Part shown: positions 36,226-44,313 of the stretch, piece by piece | Layout of the letters: each line of letters starts with the position of its first letter | Numbering within the stretch: position 1 is the first letter of the stretch | NCBI RefSeq assembly: GCF_024806495.1 | Contig: NZ_JANUFF010000001.1 | Location: forward strand, 310,001-374,000 | Length of the DNA: 64,000 nucleotides | Direction: 5' to 3' | Origin: Chryseobacterium sp. JUb7 | GTDB taxonomy: Bacteria; Bacteroidota; Bacteroidia; Flavobacteriales; Weeksellaceae | The notes under the pieces: model-generated | Seen by the model: only the letters and a program-made list of their open reading frames with translations | Databases searched by the model: none | What the model was told of the DNA's origin: nothing | Translations under genes and position numbers: made by a program

Positions 36226-37257
36226 TTATCTGTTTGAATTAAATAATTTGAGTTTAGCATAAAAATCTTCGAACATCAGTCGGATATCTAAGTTGTTGTA
36301 TATCCTGATATTTCTTCCGTTCGGATTGTATTCATATGTTCCGTTATCATTGATTTTCGGAGCATTCTTTAATACATACTGACTTGATGACGGATCGGCT
36401 TCGAAAGACGATTGTAAAGCGGTTAACAGAACCAACGGACTATCTCCCATAATGTAAGTTTCACCAATTTGAAGATTGAACTTCTGGGTTCTTTCCATAA
36501 GGTCTTCAATCTGTTTTGACAGATACGCTCCGGTTTTCCCTTCCGCCTTTACTCTGGTCATCAGTTCTGCATACGACATTAATGCCTGTCGGTAAGCATT
36601 TCTCGGAATCTGCCATACTTTTAGATCAGATTGATTAAAAACTACCTGTCCCGCTTTGATATCGATCCCAAGATTGTATTCTAAAGGGGTGAAATTCGGT
36701 GGTGGAGTTGCCAGATCCTGATATTCAGGACCGCCAATCCATACAACGATTACTTTTTCAGCAATCTTCGGTTCCAGCAGATAGGCACTCGCAATTTCTG
36801 TTAATCCGGCTCCACATACGACAAACAGTGGCGTTTTTACATCTGTTCTCATCGCTTCAGCAACAATGGCTTTAGCTCCGGCTGAGATTTGTGGTGTTTT
36901 CAGATCTTTTAACTGATCATTTGAACCCTGATAAATTTTAAATTTGTCTTTAAGATTCATGATCGTAAGGGTTTCATTCACCTTTTTCACTGCATTTTCT
37001 GCGGTAATTGTAGATGAATCAAACGGATCTCCCGGCTTTAAATGAGAACCGATAATGCCCCGAATTTCTGTTGATGGCGAAAGAATCTGATGAACCAATT
37101 GAAATAATCCATCCGGATCACCACCAAAATCATTGTCGACAATCACTCTGTAACGAGATTTTACAAATGGGTCCATTTCAGAAATCACAGCAGTATTCTG
37201 CGCCGAAACAGATACTGCTGCGAATAAAGAAACTATATTAAAAAATACTGATTTCAT
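36226..37257 (-). CDS. Secreted nucleoside-hydrolase-like protein
   Basis: A 343-residue protein with signal peptide (MKSVFFNIVSLFAAVSVSAQ). VIVDNDFGGDPDGLFQLVHQ is a variant of the nucleoside hydrolase calcium motif DxDxGxDD, with Pro between the last two Asp. The usual GG core appears as VWIGGPEY. Bacteroidota have a subgroup with this DNDFGGDPDG form; it may act on N- or C-ribosides or other sugar derivatives. The neighbours on both sides are glycoside or ester hydrolases, so it is probably a periplasmic N-glycosidase within this pathway. The starts and stops of the adjacent genes are 3-8 bases away. Confidence 0.8.
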   Translation of the reverse strand: MKSVFFNIVSLFAAVSVSAQNTAVISEMDPFVKSRYRVIVDNDFGGDPDGLFQLVHQILSPSTEIRGIIGSHLKPGDPFDSSTITAENAVKKVNETLTIMNLKDKFKIYQGSNDQLKDLKTPQISAGAKAIVAEAMRTDVKTPLFVVCGAGLTEIASAYLLEPKIAEKVIVVWIGGPEYQDLATPPPNFTPLEYNLGIDIKAGQVVFNQSDLKVWQIPRNAYRQALMSYAELMTRVKAEGKTGAYLSKQIEDLMERTQKFNLQIGETYIMGDSPLVLLTALQSSFEADPSSSQYVLKNAPKINDNGTYEYNPNGRNIRIYNNLDIRLMFEDFYAKLKLFNSNR

Positions 37258-37265
37258 GATAAGAA

Positions 37266-38141
37266 TTATAAAAATTTATGGAATTTCAACCAGTCAAAAT
37301 AGACATCCGACCATTTGTCGACAGGTAAATTCTGAATTCCCATTCCGAAGCCATGACCTCCTTTCTCATACATGTGAAGTTCTACAGGCTGTCCGGCATC
37401 CAGCCATTTATTGTAAAGCTGAATACTTTTTGGAGCTAGTTTCAACTGATCATCAGTCGCTGCACAAATAAACATCGGTATTGATCCCGGAATTTTTGAA
37501 TTCAAAATATCCTCATTGGGACCACCATAAATAGATGCGGCAAAGTTGGGTAAGGTTGAGGCCTCTTTACTGTGAAGTACACTTTCTAAAATGACACTTG
37601 CTCCGGCTGAGAAACCGATTACACCTAACTTATCAGTCTGAATATTTAATTCTTTAGCGTGAGCTCTTACATAAGAGATAGCGGTTTTAATATCCTCGCC
37701 TGCCATTACTTTGATCGGAGCTGTTTTAGCGTCAAAAGCTTTTCTGTCTTTGATATTTTCCATCATTTCACGGGCAGGATCGTTGGATTTTGTTTCCAGT
37801 AAACGGTATTTTAAAACAATGGCTGTTATTCCGTTTTCAGCGAGTTTTTTTGCGAGATCAATCCCTTCTCTGTTGATCGATAAACTTTGAAAACCACCTC
37901 CCGGAGCAATAACGATGGCTGTACCATTTGCTTTAGCTTTGTCGGCTTCGAAAACCAAAATTGAAGGCTGTGCTACATTGTAAACAACCTCTGTTTTAAA
38001 CAGATCCGAATACGTTTGTGCTTCTTTCTGCTTCCAGCTTTCTGTTCCGGGTGCTTTACCAGTGTATAACGGGATACTTTTTTGAGCCTGTATATTGTTG
38101 ATTCCGATAAGGAATACACCTGCTATGATAAATTTTTTCAT
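37266..38141 (-). CDS. Secreted alpha/beta hydrolase (acetyl-esterase-like)
   Basis: An enzyme of about 291 residues with signal peptide MKKFIIAGVFLIGINNIQAQ. IVIAPGGGFQSLS is the oxyanion-hole region of the BD-FAE/acetyl-xylan esterase-like group. GFSAGAS carries the nucleophile Ser, and GGHGFGMG the His. The frame opens at 38171, but the signal peptide fixes the start at 38141. It probably removes acetyl or other ester groups from the operon's glycoside substrate. It is 8 bases upstream of the nucleoside-hydrolase-like gene. Confidence 0.87.
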   Translation of the reverse strand: MKKFIIAGVFLIGINNIQAQKSIPLYTGKAPGTESWKQKEAQTYSDLFKTEVVYNVAQPSILVFEADKAKANGTAIVIAPGGGFQSLSINREGIDLAKKLAENGITAIVLKYRLLETKSNDPAREMMENIKDRKAFDAKTAPIKVMAGEDIKTAISYVRAHAKELNIQTDKLGVIGFSAGASVILESVLHSKEASTLPNFAASIYGGPNEDILNSKIPGSIPMFICAATDDQLKLAPKSIQLYNKWLDAGQPVELHMYEKGGHGFGMGIQNLPVDKWSDVYFDWLKFHKFL

Positions 38142-38165
38142 TTCGATTAGTTTTAAATATTTTTT

Positions 38166-38332
38166 AACCACAAAAAACCCAAAACACTTACATTTAAGTA
38201 GTTATAAAGTTAAAAGCCATGCTGTTGATAAGTACACTTACGTTTTTTGAAAATCTTTGATTTTCTTCTTATGTGAACTTTAGTACTTTCGACATTTTAA
38301 ATTCTTATATTCTTTTGTGGTTTAATTTTTAT
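38166..38332. repeat. Intergenic element bounded by inverted AACCACAAAA
   Basis: AACCACAAAA (38166-38175) and TTTTGTGGTT (38323-38332) bound most of the gap between the second GH3 gene and the hydrolase gene. The interior is AT-rich with no frame. It resembles other short flavobacterial intergenic repeats, and it may weaken transcription between the two halves of the operon. Confidence 0.5.
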
Positions 38333-38336
38333 TGAA

Positions 38337-40637
38337 TTATTTCACGTATTTCTGTGTTCTAGCATCTTTAATAACCCCTGACCAGTTTAGCCCGTACCCA
38401 AAGTCATAGGCATGACCTTCCGAATCTTTGTAAGGAATCATATCAAACGGAACATCTTCTTTCTGAGTTTCCACTGTTTTCATATCGGCAGGCATCTGAA
38501 GCGGCAATAATCCTGATGGCTCATATTTTCCTGCGATAATATCCACTACAGCCTGATTGGAAACATTGAAATTCACTAAAATACCGTCAGAATGTTTTTC
38601 AAATTCAGAGAAAATCATTGGCTTTGAAGCGGTCACAGAAACAATGACAGGTTTTCCATTCATTGCTTTATAAGTATTTTCAATATTCAATAAATCAGTG
38701 AAATTTGTGGCGGTACTCGTCTTATTCCTGAACGTTCTGTCTTTAACCGTTGGTGCCACCACCGCATCTCCTGCTGCAATACTTTTTTCACGGGCATCTG
38801 TTGCCGTATAGGTTTGATATTGAAGAGAAATCGGAAGGTATCCGTTTCCGCCATCTTTTACGTCAACATCGCTGTAGCCTCCTTCTTCACTGTGCGGACT
38901 TTGAACAAATACGATGGCAAAATCTGCTTTTGCAGGATCATCCGATACGTTGTAATGCTTTTTTACAAATTCTAAATCCACGGGATAATCTAAAGACGGA
39001 GCCGTGTAAACTCCCCACCAGTTGAATGTTGCGGGAGAATATCTCTTCGGAATGTATACCGTTTTGCGTTCTTTAATCGGTAAAACCTGCGCTTTATTTT
39101 TAAGCATAACGATAGATTTTACCTGTGCATCGTATCCCGCTTTCATAAACTCAGGATTTCCTACGATCTTTTTGGTTTCTTCCACGTTTACATAAGGATT
39201 TTCAAATAATCCGGTTCTAAAAATATTCTTTAACAGACGAACAGCCGATTGCTCGAAGCGTGTACGCATATATTTTTCACCATGTTCTTTTACGCCCATT
39301 TGATAGGCTTCCAGAACAGGTCCTTTATCATTATTTCCTCCAAACTGATCAACTCCGGCTTTCAGTACTTTGTAATGACGCTCTGCAATTGACAGTTTTT
39401 CAACACCCCAGGGCTTTCCCGCAAAAGTTCCTGGAGTTTTTCCTTCTTCAGCAGTAATCAGCCAGTCGGTACATACAACTCCGTCATAGCCATATTTTCC
39501 TCTTAAAAGATCAGTAATTAAATATTTGCTGAATCCATTTCCTACATTTTCACCGTTCTTGGTATCCTGGTTAAAGCTGATTGTATAGTAAGGCATTACT
39601 GCAGATGCTTCTTTGGTTCCGCCATTTAATTTAAAAGCTCCTTCTGTAAAGGGTTTCACATGATTTTGGAAATTATTTCCCGGATAAACGGCATATTTTC
39701 CCATGGCCCAGTGACCGTCACGACCTCCTTCTTCAGGACCACCGCCCGGCCAGTGTTTTACCATTGCATTAACGCTTTTGTAACCCCAGCCATTTTTAAT
39801 CACATCTTTTCCAAAAGAAGTCTGGAAACCATCGATATAACCTCTTGCTAAATCAGTAGTCAATTCAGGGCTTTCGCTGAAAACGTAAGCAATTCTGTAC
39901 CAGCGAGGTTCTGTCCCTAAATCGATTTGCGGAGATAAGGCGGTAGAAATTCCCAACGCCCGGTATTCCTGGGCAGCAATATTTCCGAATTTTCTGACCA
40001 GTTCAGGATCAAAAGTAGCTCCCATGGCCAATCCATCCGGCCAAAGAGAAATTTGCCCGCCTGCCCCTTCATTAAATTCAGCAGTAACAGAAGCAGAATG
40101 CCTCGGATCAGTACTGTTATTGGATGGAATTCCCAGCCCCAGACCTTCTATATAAGACTGTAAATTGTTATTCCATTTTGCAGCGACTTCCGGTGACTGT
40201 AAAGTGGTTACCAGAACATGGCGAAGATTGTCATCTTTTAAAAATTTCTTTTGCTGATCGGTAAGATCCCATGGATTGGCACCGCTTTCGCTGAAAAATT
40301 TACCATTGTATTTTCCCGCTCTGAAACCTTCAGACGGAGCCGGAACTGCCTGGTGAGCACTGTAAAGCATCAAACCGGCGATCTGTTCAACAGACATTTT
40401 GGAAGCCAGATCTTTTGCTCTTTCTTCTACAGATAAACGCCAGTCTTCATACTTGTCGAGTTTTCCGTTTTTATTTAAATCCTTAAATTTCTTTCCTGCA
40501 ACTTCAAGAATTTTCACTCCCGATTCTTCGGAATATCCTAAAACGGGTCCGCTGTTGTTTTTTATCTGATGAATATTTTGTGCAGAAACTGAGATTCCAA
40601 AACACAAAACTGCAATACTTAAAACTGTCTTTTTCAT
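38337..40637 (-). CDS. Secreted glycoside hydrolase family 3
   Basis: A 766-residue enzyme with signal peptide MKKTVLSIAVLCFGISVSAQ. It also has a perfect EF-hand loop (Asp53-Glu64, DLNKNGKLDKYE). MVKHWPGGGPEEGGRDGHW (about 292-310) and the nucleophile Asp391 in VVCTDWLIT are the barrel motifs. It ends near the YDFGYGLNWSG tail, so it lacks the fibronectin III domain seen in its neighbour. It resembles ExoI-type beta-glucosidases. It lies 11 bases downstream of the TonB receptor gene, so the two are co-transcribed. Confidence 0.92.
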   Translation of the reverse strand: MKKTVLSIAVLCFGISVSAQNIHQIKNNSGPVLGYSEESGVKILEVAGKKFKDLNKNGKLDKYEDWRLSVEERAKDLASKMSVEQIAGLMLYSAHQAVPAPSEGFRAGKYNGKFFSESGANPWDLTDQQKKFLKDDNLRHVLVTTLQSPEVAAKWNNNLQSYIEGLGLGIPSNNSTDPRHSASVTAEFNEGAGGQISLWPDGLAMGATFDPELVRKFGNIAAQEYRALGISTALSPQIDLGTEPRWYRIAYVFSESPELTTDLARGYIDGFQTSFGKDVIKNGWGYKSVNAMVKHWPGGGPEEGGRDGHWAMGKYAVYPGNNFQNHVKPFTEGAFKLNGGTKEASAVMPYYTISFNQDTKNGENVGNGFSKYLITDLLRGKYGYDGVVCTDWLITAEEGKTPGTFAGKPWGVEKLSIAERHYKVLKAGVDQFGGNNDKGPVLEAYQMGVKEHGEKYMRTRFEQSAVRLLKNIFRTGLFENPYVNVEETKKIVGNPEFMKAGYDAQVKSIVMLKNKAQVLPIKERKTVYIPKRYSPATFNWWGVYTAPSLDYPVDLEFVKKHYNVSDDPAKADFAIVFVQSPHSEEGGYSDVDVKDGGNGYLPISLQYQTYTATDAREKSIAAGDAVVAPTVKDRTFRNKTSTATNFTDLLNIENTYKAMNGKPVIVSVTASKPMIFSEFEKHSDGILVNFNVSNQAVVDIIAGKYEPSGLLPLQMPADMKTVETQKEDVPFDMIPYKDSEGHAYDFGYGLNWSGVIKDARTQKYVK

Positions 40638-40648
40638 TGTTCTTCCTG

Positions 40649-42895
40649 TTAAAAATTAAAGCTTACTGAAAACTGTCCTGTCAGCGGCATAATGTATGTT
40701 CCTGTCAATAGTTTTCCGTAATATGGACTGGCATCTGTAATTAATTCAGCACCGTTGATGGTACCGCTTGCTCCCCTTTGATTCAGGAAGTTGATCACTG
40801 TTGCGCCAAGGTTGATATTTTTGTTAACCGTATAACTTACCCCACCGAAAGTTTCCCATCTTGGAGCGAAGTATAAAGCGTTGGTAAGGTTGGCGTACTG
40901 TTTTGAGAAATATCTGAAGCTCGCCCAGAATCTCCATTTGTCAACCGTATAACCAGGGTCGATTTCCATTAAAACTTTAGCGACTCCCAAAACATTGTTA
41001 TCGTTGTAATCGTAATCTGTTCCGAATGCGTTGAAATTGAACTTTTTATATACAGGATTCTGTAATGTAATCAGATAATGAAGATTAAATCCTTTAAATG
41101 GTTTCAACACAAAATCTGTCGTCCATCCGATCGTCTGGATATCATAGTAAACAGTAACGTTCTGAGCCTGTGTTGTATTGGCTGGATTAACTAGATTATA
41201 TCGGTTAAGGTTATTATTCTTTTTAAGGTAAGTAGCCTGAGAAATCAACTGAATGTAATCTGTGTTCCAGAAAACTCCCAATGCTCCGAGTGGGCTTTTA
41301 ATTTTGTTTGTATTGGGCTCAAAAGCCTGAGAATAACTTTCCAGTCTTCTGTTTTCTTCCGTATACAATAAATTGGCAATTACTCCGAAATTTTTACTGA
41401 TGTTATAGGTTGCATTTAAGCTACCATTAATCTGGAAAAAGCTTTGACTGATATGATTAAACTGGCTTGGATCTGTAAAATTGAAGCCTACCGTTCTCGG
41501 AGTTAAAGAATATTCTCCGTCTATGATATGATTTTTTAAATGTAAGCCATAGCTCAGATTAAAGTTGTCTGATACTTTCCACTCATCGGTTGCATATACT
41601 GAAAGTTTGTTTTCGGTTCCGCTGTGAAATTCACCTCCTGCATTATAGTTATAAAAGCCATCTGCATCAGTTGCTGGCCCAATCAGTCTTTGTGGCTGTG
41701 GCTCAACAGTCTGAAAAAAGAAAGATCTGTTGGATGTGAATTTATCAATGTTATAATATTGTTCTAAAATTCCCACCGTTACGTTGTGATTTCCTACTTG
41801 TTTATTTAATGAAAATCTTCCTGCAATATTGGTGATCGGAGTTGCCGGCGTGTGCATTGCCAGCTGGGTACCAACAGCTCCGGAATATGGCTGTCCCGTG
41901 GAAGCTATCGTATATCCTGCAGATGGATCCGCATTGAAAATACTTAAAGGGATAATATTTGATGATTTTGCCGTTGCAAAATGTGCTCTTGTTGAGAATT
42001 TGAAATTCCAGCCGTTGTTTAATAAATAATTACCGAAAATATCGATGTTGTGAGACGTATTTCTGTTGTCGTTGCCAGCCATATTTGCCCAATATGTTTC
42101 TCCGGACAGAATATCTTTCATTTTGATTTTTCCGTCGTTTACAACATATGAATCTCTTCCGATCCTGAAATTGTCAAGCTCAGTCACTTTTCCGTTTTCC
42201 CCATACTGAAAAACTGCGTAGTTTCCTACATTATAAGAATCTGCATATTTATATAGAATTGAGATCTTTCCTTTATCATTATTAAAATATTTCGTAACCC
42301 CAGCTCTGAAGATTTTCGTCTCGTCTACATTTCTTGCAAAACCAAGTTTGAAAGTGCTTGGATCATAGTTTGCAAAAGCCCCCACAGTATAGGTCCATCC
42401 GTTTTTAGAAATCGGTCCTGAGGCATTTACATCTCCCTGAAGCCATCCGAAAGTACTTGTGGTGAATTTTCCTTTCAGTTTAAAATCCTTTGTTCCTGTC
42501 TGAGAATAAGAATTGACGGCAAAACCAAGATCCCCCATTGTATTAGCCAGCTGATCCATTTTCAGCAGTCCAGTTTTCTCCAGACCTACACTTTGTCTCC
42601 ATGTTTTATTGGGAAGCTCCGGCCAGAAAAAATAAACTGCAGGAAGATCATTTTCAAGAATAGTAATTCCGCCAACTGTGGATGGAAGTCCGATATTCAC
42701 ATCTCTCGGACTGGTATTATTGGCAGCATTCAGCATTACATTTCTGTTATTATCTTCTTTTGAATTGCTGGTCTTTATTTTTTCCTGCAATCTGACAGAA
42801 TCCTGTACAGTAAGACTGTCTTTCTGTGCAAAAGCAAGGTTTGAACAGAAAAGAGCAATGCCCAGTGCTGAAATTTTTAATGTTGATTTTCTCAT
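40649..42895 (-). CDS. TonB-dependent outer-membrane receptor of the glycoside operon
   Basis: A 748-residue receptor with signal peptide (MRKSTLKISALGIALFCSNLAFA). The plug region carries RDVNIGLPSTVGGITILEN and YFFWPELPNKTWR, a pattern I associate with a Bacteroidota TonB-receptor subgroup lacking a CarboxypepD_reg domain. The barrel ends in Phe (LTGQFSVSFNF). There is no SusD gene beside it, so this is not a canonical SusCD pair. It is first in the operon and probably brings the glycoside or its fragments into the periplasm. It is divergent from the NUDIX regulator. Confidence 0.9.
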   Translation of the reverse strand: MRKSTLKISALGIALFCSNLAFAQKDSLTVQDSVRLQEKIKTSNSKEDNNRNVMLNAANNTSPRDVNIGLPSTVGGITILENDLPAVYFFWPELPNKTWRQSVGLEKTGLLKMDQLANTMGDLGFAVNSYSQTGTKDFKLKGKFTTSTFGWLQGDVNASGPISKNGWTYTVGAFANYDPSTFKLGFARNVDETKIFRAGVTKYFNNDKGKISILYKYADSYNVGNYAVFQYGENGKVTELDNFRIGRDSYVVNDGKIKMKDILSGETYWANMAGNDNRNTSHNIDIFGNYLLNNGWNFKFSTRAHFATAKSSNIIPLSIFNADPSAGYTIASTGQPYSGAVGTQLAMHTPATPITNIAGRFSLNKQVGNHNVTVGILEQYYNIDKFTSNRSFFFQTVEPQPQRLIGPATDADGFYNYNAGGEFHSGTENKLSVYATDEWKVSDNFNLSYGLHLKNHIIDGEYSLTPRTVGFNFTDPSQFNHISQSFFQINGSLNATYNISKNFGVIANLLYTEENRRLESYSQAFEPNTNKIKSPLGALGVFWNTDYIQLISQATYLKKNNNLNRYNLVNPANTTQAQNVTVYYDIQTIGWTTDFVLKPFKGFNLHYLITLQNPVYKKFNFNAFGTDYDYNDNNVLGVAKVLMEIDPGYTVDKWRFWASFRYFSKQYANLTNALYFAPRWETFGGVSYTVNKNINLGATVINFLNQRGASGTINGAELITDASPYYGKLLTGTYIMPLTGQFSVSFNF

Positions 42896-43505
42896 TGTTT
42901 AGTTTCTATAATTTCTTCTGTTAGTTTCCTTTTTTATTATAAATAATTGTTTTTCAATATTTTAAAATATTTTGTCTTAAAAATTTAAAACATAGAAATA
43001 TCCTGCACTCAAATTTTATTTGAATGAATTTTATAATTTTTAAAATCAGTACCGGATTTTTTAAACTAATACAGCTCCTTTATTCATCGCATCCGCCTAA
43101 GAATGAGAACAATGATATTTCTGTCATTTATTTTCATTCAGCTGGTATTGTTGATCAGAGATCTACTTGTACTGAAGAATATATACTCTCAGGAAAGAGT
43201 ATTTTCGAAGTAATTTTCATTTTATTAGTGTTGTTTTCTTATTGCTTCATTACGAAGCATTACAATACTACATTTTCTGTTTCAATCTGCCAAAAAAATA
43301 TTAATAAAATTTAACATCCATTATAAAAAGCTAATTATCAGAAATTTACTGTTTTGTGTTTTTATAAATTTCATTGTTTCATATTGAATCAATGATAAAA
43401 ATCAATTAAAATAGCTCCCAAAAATAGCTTCAAGAAGTCGTTTTTGGATGTCTGACAAAATTTTTATCACTAAATTTGTAAGAACACGTTTTTTCAAAAA
43501 ACAAA
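42896..43505. other. Divergent control region between TonB receptor and NUDIX regulator
   Basis: A 610-base AT-rich interval. The palindrome TGTC-T-GACA lies at 43449-43457, and a perfect -7 box TAAATTTG at 43471-43478, 27 bases before the regulator start. No clear promoter was found for the receptor. An open frame at 43024-43314 has a composition unlike a protein and is not called. Confidence 0.5.
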
Positions 43506-44255
43506 ATGGATTCTAAAGAACAACTTTTAAAAAAATCAATTGAGGCTAAGGAAATTTTTATCCCTCACCTTTCCGCTGATCCCGTGATTTTTGGATTTGA
43601 GCAGAACGAGCTTAAAGTTTTACTTATAAAAATGAATTATAGAAAACAATGGCTACTACCGGGAGGATATGTAAGAAAGGATGAAGATCTGGATGAAGCG
43701 GTCGTGAGAATTTTAAAAGACAGAGCAGGAGTAACGGATGTTTATCTTGAAGAATTTGGTGTTTTTGGAAAAAAGAACAGAAGTGAATTTTATTTTGAAG
43801 ATTTTGATGAAACACTTTTTCATAAGCAAAGATTTATTTCCGTAGGCTATTATGCCTTGTATAATCCTTCGAGATTTAATTTAATTCCTGATGAATTCAG
43901 TGAAATGTGTGACTGGATCTATATGAGCCAGCTTTCTGAAATCGAACTGGCAATGGACCACCGTGAAATTATTGAAAAAGCTCTTTTAACATTAAGAGAG
44001 AAAATCTCTTATAAACCGATCGGATATAATCTTTTACCTGAAAAATTTACACTTTCAGAATTACAGAAATTATATGAAGCGATTTTAGGAAAAGAGTTGA
44101 ACAGAGGAAATTTTTACCGAAAAATTAAAAATTTGGGAATCTTAAAAAAATTAGAAGAGCAACGACGTGGCGGGGCCCATAAATCTCCTGATTTATATTC
44201 TTTTGATGAAGAAAACTATGCAAAAGCCTTAGAAAACGGATTGAGCAACTGGTAG
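43506..44255 (+). CDS. NUDIX-domain winged-helix transcriptional regulator (AraR/NrtR-like)
   Basis: A 249-residue regulator. Residues of about 20-160 are a NUDIX fold with LPGGYVRKDEDLDEAVVRILKDRAG. The NUDIX box loses its catalytic REUxEE (it reads RILKDR), so it should bind rather than hydrolyse a nucleotide sugar or sugar effector. Residues of about 165-245 are a winged helix (KFTLSELQKLYEAILGKEL; NFYRKIKNLGIL). This architecture is that of AraR-type regulators controlling Bacteroidota sugar-utilisation loci. It diverges from the TonB receptor/GH3 operon, its probable target. Confidence 0.9.
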   Translation: MDSKEQLLKKSIEAKEIFIPHLSADPVIFGFEQNELKVLLIKMNYRKQWLLPGGYVRKDEDLDEAVVRILKDRAGVTDVYLEEFGVFGKKNRSEFYFEDFDETLFHKQRFISVGYYALYNPSRFNLIPDEFSEMCDWIYMSQLSEIELAMDHREIIEKALLTLREKISYKPIGYNLLPEKFTLSELQKLYEAILGKELNRGNFYRKIKNLGILKKLEEQRRGGAHKSPDLYSFDEENYAKALENGLSNW

Positions 44256-44271
44256 TCTCATTTTAATATAG

Positions 44272-44313
44272 AAAAGAATAGCTTTAACAATTATCTGTTA
44301 AAGCTATTCTTTT
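44272..44313. terminator. Strong bidirectional terminator between regulator and helicase genes
   Basis: An 18-bp perfect stem (44272-44289 AAAAGAATAGCTTTAACA with 44296-44313 TGTTAAAGCTATTCTTTT) and a 6-base loop. It isolates the three-gene helicase operon from the regulator gene. Confidence 0.92.

Noticed and set aside
43024..43314. Plus-strand open frame of 96 codons in the receptor/regulator gap
   Set aside because: Composition is poor, with many Ile/Phe/Ser stretches and no recognised motif. It lies in a promoter region and lacks a good promoter or terminator of its own.
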